Assembly (NCBI GenBank): GCA_949358305.1
Contig: OX442321.1
Span: forward strand, 930,001-994,000
DNA length: 64,000 nt
Reading direction: 5' to 3'
Origin: Strigamia acuminata
Lineage: Eukaryota > Arthropoda > Chilopoda > Geophilomorpha > Linotaeniidae
Shown here piece after piece: positions 51,683-64,000 of this stretch (the stretch's first letter is position 1; every line of letters starts with the position of its first letter). Below the pieces are notes generated by a model, which worked only from the letters and a program-made list of their open reading frames with translations, was not told the DNA's origin and did no database searches. Both the position numbers and the translations under genes were made by a program.

Positions 51683-52363
51683 GAAATGACAACATTTTTT
51701 TATTTAAATAAAATATAAATAAAGTATAAATAAAATATATAAGATTTTACATCAATATCCTGAATCCTGATTTGGGATTTGTGATTTGCAGTGAATTCTG
51801 GGAAAATAATAATTCAAATGAATCATTATATATTTTCTTTTTGTAAAAATGGAAATAAAATCAATGAAATTATGTCAGTTTTATCATATTATAATTGCGT
51901 AAACACACACAGATTTATAATCCGTGCTACACACACATTTTCAGCAGAAATGAGCATCCGGCAATCTGATTGGTTTTCAATTGCAATGGCCCCGCGCCAT
52001 TATCGAGAGGTTTTTTGTTTGCTTTTTTTGTTTAAAAATGTCATTTCAACGGCAAAAAAATCCGTTTTGTCCCAAAGTACAAGAAATTGTAAACTCTTAC
52101 CGTAACTCGATGCTGGAATCGTGTTCCTCGTCTAGTTCGCTGCGGAAGGAGGAAGAACCGAAGACGTCGTTTCTAACAAGTAAGATGGCGACCACGACTG
52201 CGGTACTGCTATAAATAATGGCCGAGACTCCGAGAGATATTTCGAGCGAAAAATCAAAACGATTTATTTTTATTTCACAATAATTTGGTTTTTTTTTTAT
52301 TTAGTATGCAATCATTATAAATTTTTATTACGTTTCAAAATAATTTTATTTTATGCCGTCATT
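51683..52363. other. Spacer between convergent gene 3' ends
   Basis: Separates the stop of the Mab-21-like gene (+) from the stop of alpha-mannosidase (-). AATAAA-type signals lie near 51708-51735 on the plus strand. No gene is supported. Confidence 0.6.
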
Positions 52364-55300
52364 TCAATACGAATATTTCACGTTGGCGATAAATGTCCTA
52401 ATTTGCATTGGATTCAGGGTAAACGATAACGAATCACCAGATTCACCACTCCTATTTCCCGTTTCTGCAAAAACACAATTATTATTACATTTTTGTGAAA
52501 ATAAAATTGAACATTGAAACAAAATAATTGATTAGATATTTTCTCCCAACCTTCATGTTGTCCGAGGTCCGGAATCTCATTATTATCAATTTTCCATTTA
52601 AAATCACCAACTGGTTTTGACCTATCAGCCGCTAACATGGTTTCCTTGACGGACAAAACTGAGAACGACGTAAAAAGATCCTAAAACACAAAAACAAAAC
52701 AGTTGAAAATTCAGTTTCACGTTTTTACAAATAAAATAAAATTAATTTTCACAGCTAAAACGCCATTTTCCCACTTTTTCAACTACAAATCGTACATTTA
52801 GGACCAAAAACTCAATTTCCCAGCCTAAAAAATGCATTTTTCATTTTTTTTGGTCTAAAAAGTGCATTTTTCATATTTTTTTGGTCTAAAAAGTGCATTT
52901 TTCTATTTTTTTGGTCTAAAAAGTGCATTTTTTAATTTTTTTGGTCTAAAAAGTGCATTTTTCATATTTTTTTGGTCTAAAAAGTGCATTTTTCTATTTT
53001 TTTGGTCTAAAAAGTGCATTTTTTAATTTTTTTGGTCTAAAAAGTGCATTTTTTAATTTTTTTGGTCTAAAAACCACATTTTTTAACACCAAAAAATAAA
53101 TTCGGTAATTTACATGAACCGCCCACCTTTAAATCGACTGTTGCGGGCAACGATAAACTGCTCGGATCATCGAATCTCTCGTAAAAATGCTCAAAACGAA
53201 TGAGCACGTACTGCGAGTCCAATGATTCCAAAGTGAGTAACTGCACGTTGGGCGGCAGCGGACGTTGCAGACCAGAAAACTAAAAACCAAATAAATAAAT
53301 AAATAAAATAAAATAAAATAAAATAAAAAATTCAAAACGCACTCCAGAATTAAACGTCCTTTTCCACTGCAGAGGATTCATGGAACTAACGGCGAAACTA
53401 ACTAGCGGCGCCAACGACATTTGTTGCGCGATCTCTCGTTGCGCGCCCATCGCGTCTTTGCCGCGGTTGAGCAGCACCACCGTCTTCCCCCGCACCCTCA
53501 ACCCTTCTCCATCGAAACCCGGTTCGTTCAGCGGTTCCCCGACCCCGAAATCATCGTCGTCCAACGTCCTCCTATGAATCTAAAAGTAAAATAATTAAAA
53601 AAAATAAAAAAACAAAAATCATCAAAAAATTTCGACCATTTTTTACCATAAATTCGATGGAACCGTCAGCGATGGACGCAACGCCGACCGATCTATCCGT
53701 GAGAACGCTCAATTGAGCATCGACGGATTTCATGTCCTAAAAAACGAGTCAAAAACGAGTCAATTTTCAATTTAATCGCTTAATTAATTAAATAAAATCT
53801 CACTTTAATGTATGCTTGGTTAATAACGGGATAATAGTTGCCGGAAATTGGTTCCGTCACGTTCAAATGCCACGCTGGACGACTGTCGCGTCTAAAATTT
53901 AAAAAATTTAAAATAAATTTAAAAAATAAAATTTAATTTTTTCGATTTTCTTCACAATCGTCTTAGAATCTCTCTTCCGTTGCTGTCGGTGAAAATGGCT
54001 CCTTCAGTTGCGAGGGACGTATCGAATCTATTGATGATTTCTTTCCCGATTTTATCCCTAAAAAAAAATTTTATTTTAAAAAATTAAATGTTAAAACGGG
54101 GCCGTCCATAAATTACGTAACGCTGATTTTTCGATTTTTAGACCCCCTCCCCCCCCTGTAACAAGGTTGTAACAAATTCACAAACCCCCCCTAGAATACT
54201 ACGTAACAAAACTTACCAACCCCCCCCCCCCCAAAAAAAAATTTTTGGTACAAGCTTATAATACAAAATTTTACAAAAATTTAAAATTTTTTACAAAAAT
54301 TTCAACAAAATTTCAAAAATCGAAAAAAATTTGAAAAATTGTTTAAAATTAAAATTTAAAATTTAAAAAATTTAAATTTAAAATTGTTTACAAAAATTTA
54401 CAATTTACAATAATAATAAATGGAAACAATAAAAGTAAAATTTTCACTTTTTGTTACGTAACATTTTTAAGAGCCCCCCCTTTGAAACCCCTCCCCCCCC
54501 CCCCCAACATTGAATTTAAAAAAATTAAATTTTTAAAAAATTAATTTTATTTTTCTTATCTAAATTTGCTTACTTGACTGGAATCGGACCAACCACCCAC
54601 TCCATCTCGACTCGCGGTGAATTATCGTACAATCTCACCACTTGGGAAACCCAGTCGTTAAACGTTTGGTGAACCTCATTAACAACTTCGCCCTAAAAAT
54701 TGCATTCATTAATTTTAGAAAGAAAAAAATTTTAAAAAAAGATTAATTTTTATACCGTAACGCGAGTAATCGAGACCCCCTTCGATAAGACATTCGGCAA
54801 GGTTCCATTCGGCCGGAATATGTAAGCACCCGAAGCTCTTCGTTCGAACGACCTATTGTCGCCGTTCATCGCTCGATACCAATAGAAACTCTGGCTCACT
54901 GATTGAGACACTTTGCTCACTAAATTCGTAATTTGCTTCAAAACACCGCTCGTGCCATCAAACGTCAACTCCACGAACTAAACGAAAAATCAAAAAAGTT
55001 AGAAAAAAAATCAAAAATCAAAAATAATTCAACAAAATCAAAAATAATTCAACTAAATCAAAAATAATTCAAAAATAATTCAACAAAATCAAAAATAATT
55101 CAACAAAATCAAAAATAATTCAACTAAATGAAAAATAATTCAACTAAATGAAAAATAATTCAACTAAACCAAAAATAATTCAACTAAATCAAAAATAATT
55201 CAAAAATAATTCAACAAAATCAAAAATAATTCAACTAAATCAAAAATAATTCAACTAAACCAAAAATAATTCAACTAAATCAAAAATAATTCAAAAATAA

Positions 55301-56961
55301 TTCAACAAAATCAAAAATAATTCAAAAATAATTCAACAAAATCAAAAATAATTCAACTAAACCAAAAATAATTCAACTAAACCAAAAATAATTCAAAAAT
55401 AATTCAACAAAATCAAAAATAATTCAAAAATAATTCAACAAAATCAAAAACAATTCAAAAATCAAAAATAATTCAACTAAACCAAAAATAATTCAACTAA
55501 ATCAAAAATAATTCAAAAATAATTCAACAAAATCAAAAATAATTAAAAAATAATTCAACAAAATCAAAAACAATTCAAAAATCAAAAATAATTCAAAAAT
55601 CAAAAATAATTCAAAAATCAAAAAATCACAAAAAATCCAAAATTATTCGAAAAATTAAAAAATAATCAAAAAAATAAAAAATTTTCAATAATTTAAAAAT
55701 AATTCACAAAATTCAAACAAATTTAAAAAAAATAATTAAAAAATTTGAAAAAATTCAATAATTCGAAATAATTTCGGTCAAATTCCTTACTTTATTACTA
55801 ATTCGGACATCCTTGCCCCCCGACTGGAGATGGCGAACGGCGCTTCTCTGTTCCGGGATAAAATCTGCGCAAAACCGAATCAAACCGTCAAATATTAATC
55901 AAACCAACGCGCGCCTCCCAACTCACTGGCTGCTAGTTTAACAAAATAAGTTGAGAATCCCAAAGGAGGTAAACTGGCGGCGAAAACGAGTTCCTGAGTG
56001 GCGGTGCTGTTGCGTTCGGGCAACACCAAAACTTCCGTCGGGATCGGAACCAACTGCGCCTTCACTTCCTGTCCGCCCGAGTCGCTAACCACGTACGACT
56101 TGCCATTCACCGGAACCCGAACGTAATGCAAAATCTCTCGCCCAATAGGATTAAAAACCGTAACAACGAACTGAAATAAACAAAAAATAAATCACCAAAA
56201 ACCCAAAAAATAAAAAAATCCAAAAAAATCGATTTTTTATTCAAATACTTGATCATTTTCTTCGGTCACGCGACACTCACTGACATTGAGTTTATTGCAA
56301 AACACGTTCCGAGGGATATTAACATCATCTTTCACTTTAATCGATCTCAACGCATCATCAATAACGGCCTAAAAAAAAACATTTTTTCAAAATTCATAAT
56401 TAAATTTGTCACCAGAGGTCACGAAATGAAGTCTACCTCGCAATGAACAACTCCATTGTACAAAATCCTCGCATAATCTTCCGTAACGGCTTGTTTGGCC
56501 GTCCCCGTGACCGAATCGTGATGTTGGACGACCCCTTGAGCTTTCTCTACAAAAAAACCAATCAAAATCATCGAAAAAACTCCATTTACAACAAAAAAAC
56601 CACAAACTAACTCAAATATTCAACATCAGCAGACGATGTTTTCCTACTAGTTTTCCTACTAGTCAACGCATCCAATTGTTTACAAACCTTAAACAAAAAA
56701 ATTATCAACATTTCCGAACCAAAACCACAATAATTTACAATTTACCTGCAAAATATTATTCGTTCGGCGTATATTTCCTTTCAGGGCCGGTCGACTCGTG
56801 AAATACCCGGTCCAGTACGCGTGGGGGTCGCTGGAGTACGGGAAAAAGTCGTCATCTTTGGTGGGCCACGTCGTATTCGCGTCGTTCAGCGCTTTCAGAT
56901 AGCAAGATGGCGTCGAGTAAAATAAATTAATTTTCTTATATTCTTTCCCGTCCTAAAAAAA

Positions 56962-56992
<31 letters not shown>

Positions 56993-59579
56993 ATATATAT
57001 TCTTACGTAATTATTGACATATTTGATAAGTTTATCCAAATTCTTAAACCACGAAATGGCTTGTTGGTAATTAAAATCGTTGCCCATGGTGACGGCGATG
57101 TTGTTGGTGTGGAAATACTTCGCCTGCAAAACGGGGTCACGCCGGGTTAATTACAAGCTGTGTCGCATCATTTAGTCGCTGATAAATCTTTTCTCACCTG
57201 TTTATTGACATATTTATAGAAGTCGGAAACCCGTTTATCAACGTTATAGTCGGGGCTGCTTTTATCATCCTAGAAATTCAAAAAATTCATCAACAATGGC
57301 GGCCGGTGTGCCAAATCGCCATCTAGCGGCAAAACTAGTCAAACATGGCGGCCAAACGACACCGCTTCGACTACGTATTAATTCTTTTTACATTTTAAAC
57401 GATTTTAGACGTTAAAAACTAAAAAAAAATTGATCCAAACTTACAATTATGGGTTCGTCGGAGCAGAGAATGTCGAAACAAAACCCTGCCGGTGGACTGT
57501 AAGTATTATACAAAGCGCCGGTAAACAAACTCGATCCGGGTCCTAAAACGCAACTTTTAATCACATTTTCTCGCTTTTTTCGGACTTTAATGCAATAAAC
57601 CTTTCAAATTAGCGCTGGAATTCCACAGGAACTCCATATGCTTCAAATCAAGCCGGTTATTTTTATCCTGGTAGTCAATTCTGCCCACAAAGAGCCCGTC
57701 GAAGCCCATCTGAGCGAACAACGACGCTTGTTCTCGCGAGTGACCAAAAGGGTCGATTTGCCAAGCCACTTTGGGAACACCGCATTCGTCAAACAGACCC
57801 CTGAGCATGCGGAGGCCAACGGTCATCTGGTCGATGATGTCGTGGTAGTGCGCTGCGGCTTCATCATTCATCGACCATCCGCCACCGATGAACTCGAGTT
57901 GACCTGCAACGCGAATGGGTGCGTGGGGAATTGACTTTTATTTATTTTTATTTTTGTTTTTTTCTTTTAGTTTTACCTGATTTGACTAGATTTGCCACTT
58001 GGATGCGCGTGTCGGGGTCCAGGGTGACGAACCATCGCGAGAAGAATGCGGATTCGACGTAAATGAAGCGTCGTGATGGGTTGAGTTTGAGTTGTTCGAT
58101 CACTGAATCCAGGATGTATTGGACGCCGGCATTTGCGAATTTTGTTGAGGCTGGTGAAATGATTAATTGGGGAAATGTTTTGAGTTTTGGTTCGAGTTGA
58201 ATTTGTGGTTTTTGAACTTTGAATGTGGGATGATGGGACTAGAATTTAATCATTTTGTTATCGAATGTTGTTGGTGGAAATTGAATTCTTTTCTGTTTAA
58301 ATTTATTTTTTTTTCTTCAAAAGTCTCGTCAATAATCGAATTTTATCTTCTTTTTTTTTTTTATAAAAAAATCTAATTTTTTTTTTAAATGAAAATTCAA
58401 TATTTTATAGTAAAAATGTAATTTTTTTTAAAATAAAAATTCAATATTTTCTAGTAAAAATGTAATTTTTTCTAGTAAAAAGGTAATTTTTTCTAGTAAA
58501 AATTCAATATTTTCTAGTGAAAATTCAATATTTTGTGATGAAAATTCAATATTTTGTGATGAAAAATCAATATTTTTGAAGAAAAATCAAAATTTCTGAA
58601 GAAAAATCAAAATTTCTCAATATACGCTAATAAAAATTTGAATTTGAGATATTTTTATTAAAAAAATCTCATTCCACAATAAAAAATAATTTCCTAAAAT
58701 TAAAATTTAGCTTTCCCCATAATCCAAATCCATCAATTCCCCCTGCCCAACAAAATCCTTCAAATCCCAAACCCAACTTCGCCCAAAAATTCCACCTTTC
58801 TCATTTCACTTCTGCCGCCATTTCAAATTAAACCTCACGACAGCGACACCTACCAACAACACATCGTACCAACCCTCAAAATAAAACCCAAAAATTTGTT
58901 TACCAAAACACCAAATCAAAAACAAAAAACAAAAAAACAAATTCCGAGTATAAAGTCACCCGAGATAGGCCTAAACCACTCAAAACTAAAAAATCCACCT
59001 AATCAAATCACATATCATATCGCACGATTGCAAAGTTCAACGGTCAACAGCCAAACATTGACATAAATCAAATATGGCCGCCCGCACCGACCAAACCGAA
59101 CCGAACACTTACATCCGTAAAAATACTGATCAAACGTCTTCAACCAGCCAACATCGTCGTGAGTATGTGCAATTATGTGCACATTGAGCACTTCCGGTTT
59201 GGGAACGGGACAATTCTGTCAAAAACAAACAAAAATATGAATAAATCAATCAATTTTGTCAAACAACCCAACACCTGCACCAACACAACCTCCACCACAC
59301 CCAAAAATTACAAAATATAAAATAAAAAAAATTAAAAAATTTTATTTATTTATTTATTTTCTAAGAAAATTTCCTCAACAATTTCCCCCGACGACAAAAC
59401 ACGATTCGCTTCGTTTGTTTGTCGCCATGGCAACGCGCGAAATGGAAAGAAAAGCGTCGAAACGAAGCAAACACTTTTCCCTCTCTCTTTCTCCTTTTTA
59501 CCTTGTAACCGCATTGTGTCGAACAAGTTACTCCAAAGATGAGAGAAAATGTCAAAACGCAGGTGATAATGGGTTGCAT
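52364..59579 (-). CDS. MAN2B1: Lysosomal alpha-mannosidase (GH38)
   Basis: 22 exons on the minus strand: 59579-59502, 59215-59113, 58150-57977, 57903-57601, 57542-57445, 57269-57198, 57123-57007, 56952-56746, 56687-56612, 56546-56437, 56368-56249, 56170-55927, 55864-55791, 54977-54756, 54692-54574, 54057-53956, 53891-53804, 53736-53647, 53579-53343, 53279-53127, 52680-52551, 52464-52364. All phases fit; total 1005 aa (human 1011, from memory). Signal peptide ([19 protein letters not shown]), zinc-binding HTHDD at 43-47, nucleophile Asp169 in [12 protein letters not shown], second zinc site QHHD at 417-420, C-terminal [13 protein letters not shown]. The enzyme removes alpha-linked mannose from N-glycans in lysosomes. 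No damage is seen. Confidence 0.96.
52830..53090. repeat. ~30-bp repeat in mannosidase intron
   Basis: Eight or so copies of TTTTTTTGGTCTAAAAAGTGCA followed by a variable T-rich tail, between the last two long coding exons. Confidence 0.9.
54096..54520. mobile_element. Degenerate element with GGCCGTCCATAAATTACG end
   Basis: Intronic block starting GGGGCCGTCCATAAATTACG. It carries paired TACGTAAC words (54115-54122 direct; 54456-54470 in TTACGTAACATT) and long C-runs followed by A-runs. I recall similar CCGTCCATAAA-type ends in repeats of other arthropods, but cannot confirm a family here. Confidence 0.4.
55010..55640. repeat. ~20-bp repeat AAAAATAATTCAACTAAATC
   Basis: About 30 imperfect copies fill most of the mannosidase intron between exons 55864-55791 and 54977-54756. 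Confidence 0.92.
58380..58620. repeat. Intronic A-rich repeat, AAAATTCAATATTTT words
   Basis: Imperfect copies of AAAATTCAATATTTTCTAGT in mannosidase intron 2, with a drift in unit sequence from left to right. Confidence 0.8.
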
Positions 59580-61187
59580 GATCAATGTCCTTTTAGTTTG
59601 GAAACGTGCGCTACTCTCGCAGACGTCGTCTTCTTATACGACTCGTTGCGCCCTCTCTCGGTCGATATCGCAACCAAGATAACAACTATCTCTAACTCGG
59701 AAAAACACTCGTCAGCGAGATAGGCCGAGACAAAATCCAACAAATTAAATAAACTAATCGACAGATGCTTCCTTCCTTTCTTACCCACCTGTCGAAACAA
59801 AGGGAATCCTCACGTCATTCGAATGCTTCGTTAAACGAAAAATAAATCCCGTCAATACAGCCCTAAAACTCTGCCATTTTGTTGCCAAATGTGCAACAAT
59901 ATTATCGATGACTCAGCAGCACAATCTAAATTAATCACAACAAACGATAAAGAAACATTCCGCACTTGACTCAGGAATTTGATACTCCAAATCAGCACTA
60001 GGTGTCGTCGGGTCGCTGATTTCTGCGAATGTATTAGTCTGTGGCCTGTGCCTACGGTCAGACATGTGTCGTGTTTTTTACCGTTTAAATGTTCAACCAC
60101 GAATGTTTGACAGAAAAGGATTAAAATTCCTTCATTTTCAGCCAACAAACGAATTATGCTCATTTATTTCAACATAATTACTCACGTTTTGCACGCAACA
60201 CAATAACTGTGTGGCGGCCATATTGAATTTGTTTGGTCGCATATAAACCATAATAGTAGTAGTTCTACTATTATGCCTAAACACAGCAAAAAACACGACA
60301 TTTGAACGGCACCCCGCCTTTTATTTCACCCAAAAATAAAAAAAAAACGTAAAAATACAAAAAATTACAAAAATAAAAATAAAAATAAAAATAAAAATGA
60401 AAATAAAAATAAAAATAAAAATCCAGAGAGAGAAAACCTGGCCGTAACCATGCCATCAAACCAACCCTGACACTACATCAAATCCTAATCAATGGCAGCA
60501 ACAGTGCGCAATATGTTGACCACCTATTGAAGCTGTCTCCTCCATCGACTATAACAAAAGATTGTTTGTGGCGCTCGTGTCAAAGGTCGTCCACGAACCT
60601 GCCACACGATCGCGAAACAATAAATATTGCACATTACTTTACCCAGCAAGATATCTTTCTCCAAAACAACTCCTCAAACAAAAATAACCCTAAAAACATT
60701 TAATAATAATGACTTAAACGTAGAATTAAGTGAATTCACTGATAGTGATAGTATTGTGCCGTGTTGGGAATAGAGAATTCGCTTCGGAGACGATTTACTG
60801 CGCGGTAACCACTTTTGGACGATTCACAGATGTTCGGCGTGAAAGAAAATCCAGAGAGAATAATGGCAATGGCAATAATGGACTTGATGATAAATGGTCG
60901 TCACCGCACATTCGACTCTTCGCACCCCCATCGACGTTTAACCCAAAAAAAAAATAATAAAAAAAGATAAATAAAAACAAAAAATAAAAAATAAATAAAA
61001 TAAAATAATTTGCGGGATTTTTTTGATTTGATTTTAATTTAATTTGTTTACACGAGAAGGCGCCATCTGGCGGGGTTTGGTGGTAGTTGGCGCGTGCATG
61101 AAACCTCGGTGGAAATGAACTCGTCTTCGATTCCGGCGTTGGCGTCTCGCCCCATCCTTTTATCCGGCAGAGCGAACGCGCATAGTC
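59580..61187. other. Upstream region of alpha-mannosidase and of the next gene
   Basis: Divergent spacer of 1.6 kb. It holds A-rich tracts (60330-60420, 60945-61010) and short ORFs without family signal. No further gene is supported. Confidence 0.5.
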
Positions 61188-61379
61188 ATGAAGTTGGTGC
61201 TGGGTGTAGCGTTGACGCTCGCGATCGCCCTCGCCCTGCTGGCCGTCGTTGGCGCGGGGGCCGCCGCCGCCGCCGAGAGGAAGACGAGGCACAAAAGCGA
61301 GAGTGCCACCGAGGATTTCGAGTTTGAGGAGGAAATTCAGGCGCATCGACGTCAGATTAAACTGCCTGCTCGCAATCAG
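61188..61379 (+). CDS. Signal-peptide exon of an unidentified secreted protein, 3' partial
   Basis: 64 codons ending exactly at a phase-0 donor, ATCAG/GTAAGA. Residues 1 to about 29 form a strong signal peptide (KLVLGVALTLAIALALLAVV then an Ala-rich stretch). It continues into a charged segment (ERKTRHKSESATEDFEFEEE) and a basic end (HRRQIKLPARNQ). GC content is much higher than in the flanks, as in other first exons here. The next exon is not identified and is probably beyond 64000. Product unknown. Confidence 0.55.
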
Positions 61380-61609
61380 GTAAGACACGAGTCGTCTAAT
61401 CATCGTTCGGGGCGCTGGGAGGGCTCGCTTCGCTGCGAGGTCCATTTAGTGTGGGAAAAAAGGGAAAATAAACAACGAGCGAGAAATAATCATCAACATT
61501 AGTTCGCTGGTGATGAAGGGGTGTTTTCAATTCAGCCAGCGGAGAGAGAGAACGGGTAATTTTTTTGAAGAAAAGTTTGATCACTTTTCGAAGTTTTGAA
61601 AGAAATTTT

Positions 61610-62110
61610 GAAAGAAATTTAAAAAAAAAATGAACAAAATTAAAAATGTTGAGAAAATGTTGAGAAAATGTTGGAAAATGAAGGAAAATGATGGAAAATG
61701 TTAGAAAATGTTGAAAAATGTTGGAAAATGTTGGAGAATGTTGGTAAATGTTAGAAAAATTTTAAAAATTTAGAAAAGTATTGGAAAAATCTTGTAAAAA
61801 AATTTAATTTTTTTTTTAAAAAACTGCATTAAATTATAATAAAGTTTGAAACGTTGTTAAACATTTGAAAATTTTTATAAAATCTTGAAAAATCTTGAAA
61901 AATCTTTTGTGAATTTTCAATTTCATGAAAAATTTTGAAAAATCTTGAAAAATCTTTTGTGAATTTTCAATTTCATGAAAAATTTTGAAAATTCATGAAA
62001 AATCTTTAAAAATTTCGAAAAATCTTAAAAAATTTCGAAAAATCTTGAAAAATCTTGAAAAATCTTGAAAAATTTCGAAAAAATCTTAAAAATCTCGAAA
62101 AATCTTCGAA
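61610..62110. repeat. A-rich tandem repeats, AAAATGTTGG and AAATCTTGAAA words
   Basis: Two adjoining arrays: GGAAAATGTTGGAAAATG-type (61640-61760) and GAAAAATCTTGAAAAATC-type (61870-62110). Confidence 0.85.
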
Positions 62111-62536
62111 AAAATTCGCCAAGATTCGCTTTGTTTCGAATTTTAAATTAATTGTACCGGAAACGAGTCTCTTATTTGTGCAGTGATCAAAGCTTTGGTT
62201 CATTAGCCGAGCGTCCTTGAGGCAAAAATGGAGATTTGTGAGTGGGAATTTGGTAAAATGGAGATTACTGTCATTAGCATTGAGTCCAATTTGTGTGCCG
62301 GGAATGATAACGCCAATGTTTTGATCACCGTATTCACTTTCCCGCTCCGTATTTCCACATGTGTGTTCATTAGTCTCCTCTAATTTACCTGCCACACTTT
62401 TAACTAAAACTATCGACCAACCAATAAAAAAATAATAACAACAATTTAAAAAAAAAAAAAAATTCCAACTAAAAAATTCAATCCATTTAATTTAATTTCA
62501 ACACAACTTCTATTTCTAAATCCAATTCCACAAATC

Positions 62537-62574
<38 letters not shown>

Positions 62575-63544
62575 ATTAAAGGGAAACTAACCCAAAAAAA
62601 CCACCAAAATTTCTCACCAGGTTAAAATCCACCAAAAGGTCCAAAACTACCCCATCGGGCATTGTCCACCTCGTTTACAAGTAATAAATAGATACCCGCA
62701 CCACAATGTCACTCGAATGCTTAATTAAAGCGCTCTTGCCCTAATTGTTTCCAGTGGTGGCACCCGGCCCGCCCATTCCAACCGAGCAGTGAGATATACT
62801 GGCCAATTGCACACACGCACAGCCCCCCCGCACTGTTAAAATATACAATTACCAATTTTCTTCTTCGCAAAATCATGCGCAGTTCAACTGGAAACTAAGT
62901 TTCGCTTTCGCATCTCATTACCATGCAGCGCTGCATAGCTGCAGAATAAACGCGATTATTGGATTGCCAAATTGACATACTTCTGAGTTCTGAGTTCTGA
63001 CCCAAGTGTATATCCACGTCAAATCAAATTGCAGGTACACAGAACGCTCCGCTATGCGCATTTTCCTCGCATTTTATTATTTCATGACGAAAAAGACAAA
63101 TGCAATCAAACTGTTGTCGCAGCGCTTTCTTTCGCATCTCACGATTCTACAATAAATGGAATCAAACGAAATGCCAGAAATTAGCCAATTGGCTCCGCGT
63201 AATTGAACCAATTTTCTAATTACGCTTTATTTAATTAATACGACGGCTAATCAAGGTCGATCAACAAAAAACACGCAGTCCACGTGCGACGTGTTAACTA
63301 GGCAACTTTTTCTGCGTCGGTCAATAATTCCCGTATATCGTAAAAAAATATATCGCTTTTCGCTTAATGCGATACGAAATGCATTTCGCGGAATATTCCT
63401 TCGGGAAAATACGATTAGGCGGATATATTTGGATATTTATTTATTACGGAGTATTTATTTATTTATTTATTAAATCAACGCACCATAAGGAGCAATTACA
63501 AGATGAGAAAAACAGTCTACAAGGCCGTTTGATGGGGGAGAATA

Positions 63545-63662
63545 TATTTCCAATCTTGGTAGCAGAGGATGGTTATTTTATTGTTTGTTAAAAATATTAT
63601 TTATATTTCCAATCTTGGTAGCAGAGGATGGTTATTTTATTGTTTGTTAAAAATATTATTTA
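63545..63662. repeat. Perfect 59-bp tandem duplication
   Basis: Two identical copies of a 59-bp unit beginning TATTTCCAATCTTGGTAGC, period 59, with no differences seen. Confidence 0.9.
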
Positions 63663-64000
63663 AGCGTAAACATTCTTTAAATTATTTGATAATTTTTTCT
63701 CTTTGAACATAAGTAAGAAAATAATAAATATAAATAATTTAAGATATCTATGATGAAGCAAGGTACTAAGTTAGATGAATAAAATTACTCACGTGTTGTA
63801 AATCTCTGAAATGAAAACTTTTATTTTACAACGATTGTAAATATTGGTGCACATTCTGCGCAATAATTAATTAATTAACAAGAAAATAAACATTTCATTT
63901 ATTATTTATTATTTTATTACAATCCCGTACATTCATTGACAATTTTGTAAAATTACCGTTTAAATCAGCGGGAAATTTTCTTTTTTTCCGGCCCGTTTTG

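Larger units (their letters stand above)
61380..64000 (+). other. Probable first intron of the unidentified secreted protein
   Basis: AT-rich, with A-rich repeats, a poly-A run at 62540-62569 and no recognisable exon. Confidence 0.45.

Noticed and set aside
60277-60459. Phe/Tyr-rich minus ORF
   Set aside because: Generated by an AAAATA-type repeat tract.

Overview
This window comes from an animal nuclear genome, most probably an arthropod. Genes carry many short GT-AG introns, the non-coding DNA is AT-rich and full of minisatellites, and a Spätzle-type Toll ligand is present. I cannot name the species. A hexapod such as a springtail would fit, but that is a guess.

Layout. 1-7896: minus-strand Ty3/gypsy-type LTR retrotransposon, cut by the window start, with intact gag and an open pol. 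8485-15684 (+): twelve exons of a follistatin-like 4/5 gene (Kazal, EF-hands, two Ig domains, C-terminal propeller-like region); its first exons are missing. 15.7-28.4 kb: accessory region of local duplications, a foldback element, two solo LTRs (one holding a nested TA-flanked element), a 1.3-kb minisatellite, and a minus-strand cluster of five small secreted cysteine-rich peptide genes plus one gene fragment. 28771-31801 (-): complete six-exon Spätzle-family gene. 32.3-38.1 kb (+): chondroitin N-acetylgalactosaminyltransferase, head-to-head with it. 38.1-50 kb: gene-poor DNA with two copies of one MITE family and a 2.8-kb C/T-rich satellite. 50311-51682 (+): two-exon gene resembling the Mab-21/cGAS fold with a C-terminal membrane segment. 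52364-59579 (-): complete 22-exon lysosomal alpha-mannosidase, about 1005 aa. 61188-61379 (+): signal-peptide exon of an unidentified secreted protein.

The conserved genes are mainly secretory-pathway or extracellular proteins: a cytokine-like ligand, a proteoglycan glycosyltransferase, a lysosomal glycosidase and a matrix-type follistatin-like protein. I see no pathway linking them. The most novel content is the ten-cysteine peptide array. It shows tandem copies, gene loss, gene fragments and, in one recent pair, a clear surplus of amino-acid-changing over silent differences. Exon joins were worked out by hand from splice sites, reading phase and remembered family conservation; no search or alignment software was used.
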